Shown here piece by piece: positions 26,099 through 38,769 of a stretch of DNA of 64,000 bases. Position 1 is the stretch's first letter. Every line of letters begins with the position of its first letter. The notes beneath the pieces were generated by a model. That model saw only the letters and a list, made by a program, of their open reading frames with translations. It made no database searches and had not been told where the DNA came from. Made by a program: the position numbers and the translations under genes. The stretch is from Inonotus obliquus (taxonomy: Eukaryota; Basidiomycota; Agaricomycetes; Hymenochaetales; Hymenochaetaceae). Where the stretch lies: contig JAJHTX010000007.1 of NCBI GenBank assembly GCA_032164295.1, forward strand, positions 1,710,501 to 1,774,500. Direction: 5' to 3'.

Positions 26099-27425
26099 TC
26101 AGAATGATATTGCGTGGGGAGAACGGCGTCTGTGTAACCGCGTGAAACGATGCGACGTGTTCAAAACCGTGTCATTCGTAGTTGCCGCATGTCGGCGGAG
26201 CTTGCTTTTCCTGGGGCGGCACTTCTTCGTTGCTGTCGGTTTAGCCGCTTCGGCCGACTCGGTTGTCGCAGGTGAGGGTGAAGCACCAGGGTTGACAACG
26301 CCGGGTAAAGATGTGGGAGCATCAGATGGCGAAGCGGCGGGTGGAGAAGCTTTGGTAGAGGGGTCACTTGGGGCTTGCTCAGACGACGGCGCAGGGGAAG
26401 GCTGCGGGTCGGGAGACGGGCTTGAGCCTGAGTTGCCCGAAGACGAGCCTGAACCGCTAATTGTTGCAACGACGCCTCCGGGGAAAACGTAGGTATACCC
26501 AGAAGTGTAGAACTACAAACAAAGATTCAGATAGCATTCTGCAGAGTCGAAGTGTGCAGACCCACATCACCCAAGATACCCGGATCGGATTCGCCATAGG
26601 CACCTGGGAACCGGACGCTAAAACACCAATGAGTAAGAAGCACTCCCTCAGACGAGTTAAATCGTACGTTGTATCCGGTACGCCCGAGGCGTCGCCGCTA
26701 ATCGTCACTTGCAGGCAGCTCGGGTAGTACTCTGCACCGCCACGCGAGACGGAATTCTGCAAAGAGACGAGCTCGTTCCGTACGAGGTAATTGCCGGATT
26801 TTAAATTGTTAGGTATTGTAACGGTTGCGGGAGAACCATTGAGCAAGTTAGCTTGGGCCCAAGTACCAGAGTTGCCAGCGACAGATTGGCCTTGCTCATC
26901 AATCTTGAACCATTGGGTCGAGCCGTCCGGAGTGAACGAAGAGCAATCATCAGGGCATTCGGCCATGTAAGTCAAAATCGGACCTGATAGACATATGTCA
27001 GGGTATTTCATAACATATCATCTAGCGGCGTGTGTAACACTGACCGACGTTATGGAACCAATTCCCACCGGAGATCGTGCCCCAGAAGAACTGAAGTGTA
27101 CTGCCTGGGTTCGCAGCCGCCGATGTCGACGCTTGTCGAGCATCCAGACCACAAATGATACTGTTGGAATTCGGATCTGTTACTGGGTTGTTCGAGCCGA
27201 CCTGTAAAACGCGCACCAGGTCAGTTGGTCGTGGGCCGAAGGGACATGGAGTCTTTAACGCCGAACCTTGCGAACTGGAGAATTCCCAGATGCGCTTGGA
27301 CCATTCGCACCAGGATACTCTGTTCCGTCGACAGTGACGCGAAGGGGGTACCCATGCGCACTAGCACGCAAGCCCAGCGAGAGAAGGACGAGGGCGGTGG
27401 AGAAGGAGGTGGAGAGGTGCATCAT
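26099..27425 (-). CDS. AA9 lytic polysaccharide monooxygenase with substituted second-sphere residues
   Basis: Secreted copper enzyme that oxidatively cleaves cellulose or hemicellulose. ATG at 27,425 gives a signal peptide MMHLSTSFSTALVLLSLGLR-ASA, then the mature N-terminal His: HGYPLRVTVDG. Exon 2: VGSNNPVTDPNSNSIICGLD; GNWFHNVG; exon 3: PILTYMAECPDDCS (second copper His in FHNVGP). Then YLVRNELVSLQNSVSRGGAEYYPSC, where the usual ALH is SLQ and the usual Q-x-Y is E-Y-Y. Two more introns join DTT to VRFPGAYGESDPGILGD and to FYTSGYTYVFPGGVVA. The tail is a Ser/Pro linker followed by a Lys/Arg-rich end (KCRPRKSKLRRH), without CBM1. Copper ligands (His1, His, Tyr) are present. No stop or frameshift in the model; the stop is at 26,099-26,101. 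Confidence 0.88.
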
Positions 27426-29993
27426 TCTCTGTCCAGTCCAAAACTGCGTTAAACGAGGGGAATTCCGGCGACCTAAACGATTGTTGTAAGGCTCGGCCTT
27501 GAGGTATTGCAGACAATGAGCGTATGCAAGGAAGGGAAAGTGAAGCAGGACAGAGAAGATGGAGGTAGGAGGTAGAGAAGGATTTTATGATGGAGCCGAG
27601 TCTAATACGCGAGATTTCTTTGCTCGCGTGGGTTAGTTATGACAAGGATCATCTTAGGACTCAGGCCCTGCTGCATACTGCTTGCTTGTCCTTCGCAACG
27701 GTTGTTCCTCTCCTCGAGTGTGGTGAATAAACCGTAGTTTTCCTCCGTTGTCTAGTCATCAGAGATGGACAAATGAGCAAGCATATGATCTCGGATGGTG
27801 AGCCTCCTTTCCCACGGTTCCGGCAATCTTTTGCCGGGAACTCGGCTATCTTGGAACTAGTCCAAGAGAGAGACTTCAACATCAATCCTACTTATCTTGG
27901 GGTCATGAAGGTTTATAACACATAAGAGCATCTTTTACGCAAATGTCTATGCTGGAATTCATTCAATTGATTAGCTGAATATTGTTTTGCACTAGCACTA
28001 AAAGCCTCACGTCCTCCAGACTGACGTGGCTGTGGCTAAAGATCTTGTAGGCCACAAAGCATTTCCCACGTTGCCTTTCCGATCAAAATTGTGGCAAAAT
28101 AGATCGAGGAAAACCCCTCATGATCGACATTCCGCGATGATATTATCGGATATTCACCACAGTTTCGTATATTGATTTGTGCACGGTACTAAACCTGACT
28201 TCAGAAAGCTTCCGTCCATTGCATCTAGGTAGTGGAGTACTAGTATGACCTTCGCCCGATGGGAAGCAAAATTTGAGTCGTTTGCTCCACTCTGGACCCA
28301 GAGTATGCAGCTACCCAAGGCGTACCTCCAGGACTAGCGCAGTGTAGCGCCAGACATACCCAATACCGTGCATTGCGCCTAACGGATACTTGACTCGAAA
28401 CTAGCTGCCTCAACTCGATTCATATGGAATCTTGATGGATACCGAACAAAAGTCTTCCTTAGTGCATTATTTTCGTTGAAAGTCGGCGTGCGTTATAATT
28501 GGTTATTGTGAAGAAATGAGATGACGACCAGCGGGTACAGAGGAATGTTTATGAGGATGTTATAAGGGCACTGCGTGCGGAGCGTGTCATCAATGCATTC
28601 TTAGTTACCCGAACCACCAATCTTTCTTAGTGACGAGTCCAGGAAACTCGGTATTTCATGCTGGTTCAATGCTGGATATCTCAATGAGATAGTCGAGGTT
28701 CAAGACTCAGTATCCCGCCACTTGCAGGTCTGACCCGTCCAAGCCCTGGCGCCTGTGGGCTGAATTAAAAGGCGGTGACTTGAAGCTCTGGCACCATGGT
28801 TATGGGGTGTGGCAATCCCTATAGAAGAAACGAGACTTCTCACGGTCCATGCCGCGTCGTGCCGGAGCTCGCTTATCCTTAAGCGATTACCGTTTTTTGA
28901 GAGACACATTCGACTCCATGTATCCCCTTCCACATCACAAAACTAACTAGTTAAAAGTACATCAATCATGTATTTGATGTCAAATACTTAGATGTTCTAA
29001 AAAAAAGTGGAGTTTTACAGAAATCTGCCGAGATATAGCATTATTTAGGTCATATCTATGGAACTAGACAATTCCTTGAGAATTTTTTCTCAACAAAATG
29101 AAGATAGCCATAAAATAATACAGTTTGTGCATTTACATGAGAATTGTTGGAGAATTCACTGAGTTCTGAGCATTGGAAGAGCGCATTGAATCTCACTAGA
29201 TAAGGTAAAATCCCATCACGTGACACTATTTTGTGAGGAACTCGAACCAACAAACTGAACAATAATGTGAGAAAACACCACAAAAAAAACTGTAAATACA
29301 GAACTCATCAGATTACTCAGTTAAGCATACCATAGTACTGGTATACCTGAAGACAAGGCTATCAGTAGGACTAATGCCTCGCAAAACACCTATTTTAGTC
29401 TTTCTCAGAGATGCATACAGTGACACCATCTATATTGAAGAATCAACATAGCAAGGTCTGAAGTGCAGTAGATAGTGCATTGCTACTGTATCCATTCCAA
29501 AATCTCACTAAATAAATGACTGAACGGCTGATAACATCACCAAAGGCCTTGTTTAGAACCTTGATAGTTGGCCATGGTCAACCGGTAATACTTAACAATA
29601 GAGTATGATAGGTGTGCAGTGTCTTCTATATTCATCTAGCATCACACTTAGAAAGCCTCTGTATTTAATTATCTGGTATATTTCTCATGGAATACTATTT
29701 ATCTGGTCTTAGGAAGGATGGGTTCACAGTATGCAAAGGCGGTAAACGTGGATCGCCGTTTCTCACCATATATGGTAAGTATTTAAACTCCGCCCGAAAA
29801 AAGTTGTCTCGCGGGACTCTGAGGAATTGCCACACCCCAATGGTTATGGCCATCTCCGACTGACATAATACCCCTCCTGCCAATTCAGGGGAAATGCAGC
29901 ACGTAAGTGATCGACGGGCACAGCCGCAAGCTTGCGTACTGTCGAACAAGTGTTTCCGGCGCGCTGTGGAAAGTGTCTTCGTAATCGACTACG
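27426..29993. other. 2.6-kb intergenic region with an AT-rich block
   Basis: 27.4-28.9 kb is of ordinary composition with no gene. From about 28,940 to 29,700 the sequence becomes visibly AT-rich with no coding potential; it opens with a small palindromic segment around ATCAATCATGTATTTGAT. This could be an old mobile-element remnant, but no terminal repeats or target duplications were found. Confidence 0.35.
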
Positions 29994-32900
29994 ATGTTGC
30001 CTCTCTTCGACGGCGACGATAGGCGAAAGCGTCGTATGAATCTTGGAGGTGCTTCCGCTGTTGCTACTCATGATGAAATACTGCAAAACGCGAAGGCTAT
30101 TCGGAATGAGCGTCTATTACAACGGCGTCGTGAACAAGCGGCAATAGCACTTCAAGCTCTTTGGCGAAGTTATGCGGCAAGGAAGAGAGTCAGAGCAGAA
30201 CTCGCTGCTAGATTTGATGCGGATCCTACGGGAATCGATGCCATGAGATGCCTCGTTTTACTCAAAGGTGATGAAGAGAGATTAGGCGTCTGGTCGGAAC
30301 GTGTGGTTCAGTTGGGGCAACGTGAGTAATTCGCAACATTTTCCTTGGTAGACGAAATTGATAAAATGTCTCTTGCAGTCGAGCTTGCCAACGGGCCTTT
30401 CCACGCAAGTTGGGCTGTGTTAATCTCAGAAATTGCTACACATCTCCTGCAATCCATCTCAAGCAAGCCAAAGTGAGCCATTAGTTCATCGCCGCTTCGT
30501 TTATCATTGCGCTAACGATGTCGGACTCTTAGCTCTCAATATGCAGTTCCACACCTTCGCCTGCTTAATGGACTTTTGGATGGATCTTTGCCCCAGTCCC
30601 AAAGAATAATGCTTTATCTCTTACACCGTGGTTACTTTCCACTGTTGAAAGGGGCCATTGAAAAAATTGTAAGTTTGTCCTGTGTTTCTACGGATCGATC
30701 TCAGTAACCTCTTTCCAGCCAATAGACGCGAAAAATACTGCTCCCGCACTTCCTCTTCTCGTTCCTCTGATTATTGCACCGTATAATCTATTCCCCAGCG
30801 ATTCCGAATCGTACTTGACCGCATATGCGGAGACGACCCAAAATATCCTCACCATCTCACTTCTTCCCAATAGGCTCCCTCTTGAAGCACTTTTAATCTT
30901 TTCAGCACGTCTCCCATTGAATCAGATACATCTCCTCAACTCAAGTTTCGATAGTCTCGTTGGCTTACCTGCTCAAGATAAAGTCCACCTTCTTGCGAAC
31001 CTTTCCGCGCTTATGCCGCCTCGATACAAGGCCATGAAAAACGTGCAAACTCTAGACACTTACCTGAGACTTCTGACTTTGCTTCTGTCGGATGTACCAG
31101 CTTCCGCATGTGAGGCACCTTCCTCCGAAGCAACGCAAAGTTCATGGTCACGCGGGGAGGATTCCGACGATGAGATGGAACCGCTACCTGGTCCATCATC
31201 AGTCGTCGAACAGATACAAAAACCGAAGATCGAGGTTGACGCGCGAACTCGGACACGCTTGCAATCTTTAGCATCGACTAAACACGTCAGTTCGCTTATA
31301 TCTACTTGTACACCGTACCCGTCAACACGACTTCCATTATATACGTTTTTCATGGCTCTGTACACCACTTGGCCGGCTTCTCGTCCCGATATTCTATCAG
31401 CCGTTCTAGGCAGCGCGGGTGGCGGGCTTGTCCGGGAGCTATACCGTGGTTATGTCCGTGGTTCGCCTTTAGGTCGAGAAGGTGATGACAGTTTACGAGC
31501 ATTTACGGATCCCGAACACGAAAATGCGTGGTTACCGCTCCTATTCTTGACGGACATTTACACTCAAGCACTGCTGACGATGGGCGATGACGAATTTTTT
31601 GCATCCAGGATGTCTTCCACATCCGCACCATCAAAATCGGTACATCGGAACCCGTTGACTGTTGACGAAGTTGTTTCATTCTCACGCCAATTGATGAAAA
31701 TCGCCTTCGCCCTTTATTGGAAAGAGTCAATAGTCTCTGAAGGAAATGCTCCCGGGACACTTATTTCTTGGGAGGGCGTCAGAGACAAGGCGACCAAGCT
31801 CTTACAGGCCATTCACGCTCGAGAGTAAGACGTTCCATGTATCTCTTGGATCGATGATTAATCGGCTCGATTAGCTCGAGAAGGCCCTTCACTCCGCCCG
31901 ACCACTGGCTATGTTCCTCTCAGATCGACATGAACTCATTCGTCGAGGCCGCTGTGTAGGTGATACATGCTCCTCCTGTGATCCTCGTACTCACATCAGC
32001 CAATAGAAACGAAGATGAGTCGCTCTCATCTTCAGGCGGCCGGGCAACCAATAGACGAATCCTCGCTCACCTCTCACCTCGTCTCGGTGTCCTCAACAAC
32101 ATTCCTTTCGCGATACCATTTGAAACGCGTGTGGAAATCTTTCGTCAATTCGTAAGGCGCGATATGATTGCATTTGCTGGAAGTACATCACGATATGAAC
32201 GTTCCGTATTTGCTTCACGATCGCGAATATCTGTGAGGCGCGGACAAGTGGCTCAGGATGGGTTTGACAAACTCAACAACGTGAATTTGAAGGGTCTGAT
32301 AGAGATTCAATTCATTGACCAGTTTGGGGATGTCGAGTAAGTTGCAAAGGACATCCAGAGTGCAACGCCCGCTGACCGACGTCTTATTTTCAGAGCGGGC
32401 ATTGATGGTGGCGGTCTCTTCAAAGAATTCTTTACCTCGTTGTGCAAGGAAGTGTTTGATACCGACCGAGGACTTTGGCTGGCTACGAAGCAAAATGAAC
32501 TCTACCCCAACCCGCATTCATACGCCAAAGAACGTACGTGGTTAGGATGTACCTTCATCTATATATTTCCTGCTAAGTTCATCTGTTCATGTAGCGCACA
32601 GTTTGGAGTGGTACCGATTTATAGGACGGATACTTGGGAAAGCCATGTACGAAGGCATACTTGTAGATGTCGGTTTTGCGGGTTTCTTCTTGGCCAAGGT
32701 CAGTGCACTTATTTACAAGGAAGATAGTGCATGTTCTGAATAAAAAGTTCAGTGGTTAGGCAAACAAAGCTTTTTAGATGACCTTGCGTCCCTTGACCAG
32801 GAGCTCTATAACGGACTCCTATTCTTGAAGAACTACGATGGTAATCCAGAAGATCTATCATTGACATTTGCAGTCAACGAGGAAGGTGATCACGATGAGT

Positions 32901-33798
32901 TGCGTCATCGTTTTGATCGCATAACTGACGCGGAGTCCTATCGCAGAATTCGGCGTGGCGCGGACGATAAACCTGCAACTGAATGGGAGCAATACTCCCG
33001 TAACGAAGGAAAATCGTTTACTCTATATATACCTAATCTGCCACTATCACCTCACGATGAAAATTAAACCGCAAAGCGAGGCATTCTTTGAGGGCCTCTC
33101 AGAGATGATCGACCCGAAATGGATTCGGTACGTTCCTCTGGCCTTATTACGCCTCCAATTGTCTTTTTATAACTGTCTTGTCCCAAAGTATGTTCAATCA
33201 ACAGGAATTGCAGATTCTTATCGGAGGGGTCAATTCGCCGATTGACCTGGATGATTTGCGGCACAACACTCAATATGGCGGGTACAAAGATGATGACCCG
33301 ATTATGGAGATGTTCTGGAAGGTTAGCACGTCCCTAATCCCTCACTTATTATATTCTGTTGCTGAGACTTTCGTCTCGATATGTCAGGTTGTTAACACGT
33401 TTGATCACGAACAGCGGAGGGCGTTGTTGCGTTTCGCCACCAGTTGTAGTCGACCTCCGCTATTGTAAGTGTGGCCTCCTTCCACTCCTTGTTTCAGAAA
33501 TGCTGAACCGGTGCCTTATGCCTTCTTTGCATTCGTTGATCGTAGAGGATTCAAAGAATTACAACCAAAGTTCTCAATACGTCGCGCAAGTGAGGACCAG
33601 AGCCGACTGCCATCAGCGAGCACCTGTGTCAACTTACTGAAGGTGAGTAGGCTCAAGTCCCACGCGTTTGCATTATCAGTAATTCAAGTCGTTAATGACT
33701 CGTGGCACGTCTAGCTACCTGCTTACCAAGACGAGCGACTTATGAAGACGAAGCTCCTGCAAGCCATCACTTCCGGCGCAGGGTTCGACCTATCCTAG
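29994..33798 (+). CDS. HUL5: HECT-type E3 ubiquitin ligase, UBE3C/Hul5-like
   Basis: Ubiquitin chain-elongating ligase associated with the proteasome and with misfolded-protein clearance (family knowledge). ATG at 29994: MLPLFDGDDRRKRRMNLGGA followed by HDEILQNAKAIRNERLLQRR and an IQ-like helix AAIALQALWRSYAARKRV. A 1-kb exon (about 30.8-31.83 kb) covers the helical middle region. The HECT domain starts near 32.2 kb (LKGLIEIQFIDQFGDVE, GIDGGGLFKEFFTSLCKEVF) and ends LPSASTCVNLLKLPAYQDER-L, with the catalytic Cys in TCVNLLKLP, then LLQAITSGAGFDLS and stop TAG at 33,796-33,798. At least eight short introns. Length (about 1,050 residues) fits the family. No disruption seen. Confidence 0.92.
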
Positions 33799-34254
33799 GT
33801 CGTTCACTTACTGATCAGAGTTGCTTGTTGTGAAAAGTTGTTGTGTTATGACAAGAAACTCAAAGTGTTGTATCGATAGATTGTTGAGCATGTATTTCCA
33901 AAGAGCATTATCAGAACGGAGATCAGACGAGGTACAGAAGGATTGTTGCAGTAATAGACGTGTTTGTATGTCCCAGTTCAACGCCTTGGAGTGGGCTTCC
34001 ACTTGCTGAAACACTTGCGTTAGAGATCAGGCAGTCGAAAGTAGCAAGCAACAGAGAGAGGCGAACGTGTGTTGAGGAGATCAAGTTTCAGGTTCCAGGT
34101 TCGCGGAGTTGATGACCATCGCTCATCAGGAAACTAGACAAACCTCATCTTCTGACTAATGTACATGGATCAAGACATACGGGCAACTAAACAGAATTTT
34201 GACAAATCACTACAAACGAGGCAACCAACGCCAATGTACATTCCAGTAATTTTA
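33799..34254. other. Convergent intergenic region
   Basis: 3' flanks of the HECT ligase gene and GH74 gene; nothing else seen. Confidence 0.5.
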
Positions 34255-36959
34255 TCAAGCATGACCTACAAAAATCCCTCGTCCATTTGTGCCAACGAAA
34301 ATCTGAGAATAGACATTTGGATCTGCGGCGAGTATCATGTTAGACGCTGATGAAAGGGCCTTCTCTACGGTCGGGAGTTTCGCCCAGTTGACACCAAGGT
34401 CGTCCGTCCTGAATAGCGAGTTAACACCACCAATACTTGCTGCTGCGTATAATGCCACAGGACCGTTATCCGTCTTCGATTTCCCAACCGATACGCTCCA
34501 TGCAGCTGTTGGTCCACCCAATCCAGCAAACGTAGCTCCAAAATCGGTCGAATGCCAAACTCCGTGATCGGTAGCGACAAAAATCTCGCCTGCTTTGAAA
34601 GGACTTGCAGCTATCTGGGCTGTATTAGACGCACTACCGAGAACGTTAACTTGCTTGAAACTCGATCCGCCGTCGTGAGAAACAAAGAAACTCGCTCCAG
34701 AACCAGCGTAGAAAACGGTGTTGTTCAGTTTGTCGGAAGCGATTTGGAAGGTTGAACTGTTTGGTAGGCCGGAAGAAGTTGTGAATGGTGCTCCGTTCTT
34801 TGAGACTCGGACACCTGAAAAGCCATTTGCCTGGGTCCATAGGAGTGTGTCACCGTTTGCTGATATGGCTATCTTCCCGCCGTATATATTGTCGGACGGA
34901 GATGGTGCACCTGCGTATGGGGACCAAGTTTCTCCTCCATCTGCTGAGAGAGCAATGGATACAGAGCTTGAGCCGGACATGCCGCTCAGGCGGACTATAG
35001 TCGAGGGATTCGCTCCAGCATGGTCAACTGCGCTTGCAGTCTAAATTGATCAAACTATACAGTCAGCAATAGAATGAGGTTAACGCGGGCGAGATAAACT
35101 TACCCCGGCCCAAATCGGATTCGTGAACGTCTTTGGTGGGTTGGTCAGGTCAGTGTGCACGAACCCGCCAACATCAGCGACAACTGAGACGAGTTTGGGA
35201 CCAGAAAGAGGGGCTGTCAATCCTTGGACTGCCGTTTCCTCGACACCGTCAGCAAGACTGGAGAGCGTAACGTTCTTTCGCGGGTTAGCATCCCAGTTCG
35301 TCAAGTCGTGGCCACCATAAATGGTAAGACCTGTCCCGTATAACTATGAAATTCGGGAAACTCAGTACACTGTACATATCATTGAAATAGGAAGCTGAAA
35401 CAAGTACTGACCCAATGATCTGAATCAAATGGGTCAATCGCGAGACCTTGGATACCCCAGCCGACGGTCTTTGTATCGCCAGTCTTGAACGTCGTGATCC
35501 ATGGCGCTTTTGAAACGTCGTAATTATAATTCGGGTGGATTGCAAGTTGATAATCTGGCGGAGGATAATCGAAACTGAAAATTTGCGACCACGATGCACC
35601 TCCGTCTGTTGAACGAAAGATACTGATAGAATAGGAACGATTGATTAGTATATGAAACGCTCAGGTCAAGGATACGACAGTGAAACATACTTTGCGTCGG
35701 GATACCACTGATTGAATGGAGCAAGCAAGAGCGTCCCGGGCTTCTGCAGATCGACGGCTAGGCCGCTATATCCGTAGCTATTATCGGCGATCCCTTGCTC
35801 AGGTGTTATGTCGATCCAAGTCTTATTGGAAATGAAGTATTTAAGTACGTATCCAGCAGTGCCATCCCAAGGCCCAATTCCATTCGTATATGGGAGATAG
35901 AGAGCATCTTCGGCAGGTGATAGAACGCCTGGACAAAGCGAGAGAAGTAAGTATTGATTATCGCCTACGAACAACTTCTAAATCGCCGTGATAACGTACC
36001 ATGATGAGGAATAAATTCATTCATCTGTCCTTCGAGTGCACTCCAGGTTGCTCCGCCATCTTCGGAAATAAAGACATTGTCGGAACCCATATTCGCGACA
36101 CCAACGAAGATCCTGTTCGATCCGCCTGAGCCCGCAGAGGTTTCATCAAATGTAATCCACGCAATACCCAGGAGATCGTTTCCGATGCCTGATGTATCAG
36201 ATGGATCCTGCGCGTAGGTACCTACGGAAGGGAAGTTGGTGACTTGCGACCATGTCTCACCAGCATCAGTTGACTTCCATAGACCATGTCCCGAACGAGC
36301 ACCGAAATAGATAATCTTATTCTGTGTGTATCCAGTCTCAATATATGTCGGGTCAGCATAGTCGATATGATAGCTTACGTTGTTCGGATCAACGACAAGA
36401 CGTTCGCCTAGCCCGCGTCCGGGCATGTTTCCACCAAATTTGAACGGGAATGAAACAGCACTGAACGAATCGCCACGATCATGGGAGATTAAGATCGTGC
36501 CATTATTAGGATCCCAAAAGTTCGTGTATAAGCCAGCGGCAATGTAAAGATTATCGGGATCAACAGGATCAGTCGCAAGTGCATCTAGTAGACAAATCAT
36601 CAAATCTACTCCTCGAATTTAGATGAAAATCCCTACCTGCTCCCCAGTAGCTCCAATGCGCATCATCGGCGAAGTCTAACAGAGGCGTCCACGAGTCATC
36701 TTCGTTGAGTCGGTACACGCCGCCAATATCCGTTCTGCACGCAATAATACCGTTACTTTCGCTCGAGACGAAGGGAATGGACAACCACTTGCCTAGCATA
36801 GGCAAGCCCCTTCGCACTGGGGTTGAATATAATGTTTGGAACGAATCCTCCACCACCTCCGATTTTCACGTTCTCCCATACATAGGGTTCTGAGGTTACA
36901 GCGGCACAAGCCGCAAGCGCAAGCGCAACAGTGGCAGCTAAGCTGAAGGATACGGGCAT
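34255..36959 (-). CDS. GH74 xyloglucanase / xyloglucan-active beta-1,4-glucanase
   Basis: Secreted two-beta-propeller hydrolase cleaving xyloglucan. ATG at 36,959: MPVSFSLAATVALALAACAA is a signal peptide, then YVWENVKIGGGGGFVPNIIF. TDIGGVYRL carries the first catalytic Asp, in its own small exon. Propeller repeats follow: LISHDRGDSFSAVSFPF, GLWKSTDAGETWSQV, VFISEDGGATWSALEGQ. QGLAIDPFDSDHW near 35,400-35,440 holds the second catalytic Asp. Later repeats: ALSADGGETWSPYAGAP, FFVSHDGGSSFKQV, WHSTDFGATFAGLGG. It ends IFVGTNGRGIFVGHA at 34,255; there is no C-terminal CBM1. At least seven introns. Both catalytic motifs are intact. It probably works with the AA9 enzyme 7 kb upstream on plant walls, though they are not adjacent. 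Confidence 0.92.
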
Positions 36960-37850
36960 GAGGAACTACCTACGAACTCCCCAGTTCTATCTGGAGAGGC
37001 CACTGCCTTTAAGCCATTTGTCCGCGACGCCGAAAACTGGTCCTGGTAGATGCCAGCAAGGTGCCAAGTGGCAAAATCACATCTAAAGGAACCATAGCCG
37101 AGCAATATGGCGCGTCGCACCAGTTATATCTTGGTCTTCTTTGCTGTTGTGTCGCGCGGAAATTCTATCCCAGAATAGCAGCAGATGCGAAGTTGATCCC
37201 GAGGTTAAGGCGAGACCGCGAGGCCCAGAAGCTTTCCGTAATACTCAGATGTGAAAGAGACAACGATGTGTAAAGAGAAGCGGGCTATGTATCGCGTGCG
37301 GTTACCACCGCGTTACGTGCTGGATCTATTCAACGATATACGATTATCCACGAAAGAGTCCGATCCGGGGACGTTCTAAGCAACTTGAAAGTAGAATATA
37401 TCTGAGAGCTCTGGCCCATGCACTGCGTATCGGGATAGTCTTTAAAGGGGGTATATAGGTGTGTCTGCCGATAGCTAGGACATGTTCCCGTAAGATCCAG
37501 TCGGGAAGATATCGGAAGCGCAATGTTAGGACAGTGAATAAGTGCAGATTGACTGTCGCGCTGTCAGGAGTCAAGGGGTCAGGTGACAAGACCAACCATG
37601 ACTCCCCACCGCCTTCTCTGCACCTCCGGGTTCACGTAGCATGACGCGTGAGCTGTGCTCAAGCTGCAAGAGTTACAAAGGAGGCTTCACGAATCCGGGG
37701 CTTATCTTATAATAAACAAGCGACGAATCGTCCGCGCAAACAGCGAGATAGACCTCAGAGGGATACTCTAATCCCTTGAACGCGTCCTTTATCCTGAATG
37801 TTTCGTCACCAAATAAGAAATGCAACCATACAATCAGATAGGACGACTCA
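36960..37850. other. GH74 promoter and boundary of the repeat island
   Basis: Contains the GH74 upstream region. A CTGGGG-type motif (minus strand, about 36,978-36,983) fits the CreA/Cre1 consensus SYGGRG for carbon catabolite repression, but such 6-mers occur often by chance. No gene is recognised. Confidence 0.35.
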
Positions 37851-37960
37851 CCAATCCAGGGAAAGTACTTCTGTCATTGAACAAGGGACCACACAATCGA
37901 CTGATTGCTGAAAGCAATGTCAGATGAGCAAACGTGTCCATGGAAAGCAGGTGAAGGACA

Positions 37961-38420
37961 TTACACCGCCTGGTCGACGTCCACGAAGCGCGGCTCGGGA
38001 ACACTCAGGAATCTCGACTACTTCCAAATCGGACCACGCTTGAACTAACGATACAATCAAATGCTATTAGGAGGGAATTAGAAAAGGTGTAGTATGCCAT
38101 ACCTAGCAGTAAGTCGTTATACGCCGTGAACAGATTGCCAGAAGTTTTAGGGTATTTCTTGGCCAGCGCTGAAACGGCAGAAAACTAGAGAGCTTTAGCA
38201 ATCAGCGTGCTTCCAGGCTATTACAAGGTCAGAGCACATACGGAGTTGTGAGCCTCCATCCGATGAGACAGTGAGACCTCGAGTGCGAGATGGAGGTTGT
38301 TGATGCGTGAGAAAAGTACTTCAGCATAAATTCAGAATTGCCAACTGGGAGAACGGACTATTCAGCATCGATACCTTCAAGGTAAATAGTCAGACGTTGG
38401 TAGCTATTCTATAGCTCAGC
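37961..38420 (-). pseudogene. Module C copy 1 (decayed)
   Basis: Two minus-strand segments correspond to a better-preserved copy at about 41 kb. The C-terminal one reads SRFLSVPEPRFVDVDQAV with stop at 37,961-37,963. The upstream one (about 38,290-38,390) has an in-frame TGA where copy 2 is open. Product not recognised. Confidence 0.3.
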
Positions 38421-38769
38421 CATGGCTACCCATCAAACAGTTCTCAGGGCACGATTGCCTTAGTACAGAGTCGATTCCACTTCAGAGAAGCAGCACGTCC
38501 TTGAGTAGAAATCGGGATTAACGATCTCGAAATGTGAGTGCCCTCAGATCTAACTGTTTCCTGTCGTTTTTACACGTCCAAGTGCGCATCCGCAGTATAC
38601 GGTCGGTTTCTCGAGCTTCTACAGTATGGATATACATTTTCGGGGTTCAGACTGGAGTATATTTCTTATAGAAGCTACGAGTAAGCTACATGGAAATTCG
38701 GACAGCTGCACATTTGCGCTGTAAGTACTAATGTTCTGTCTTTCCAGCTGATCTCCCAGGATCGTTCCC

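Noticed and set aside
26142..26492. Plus-strand Gly/Glu-rich open frame with an apparent signal peptide
   Set aside because: Complement of the AA9 Ser/Pro linker; composition is a mirror of that linker.
34337..34567. Open frames on the plus strand across the GH74 gene
   Set aside because: Antisense shadows of a strongly conserved secreted enzyme.
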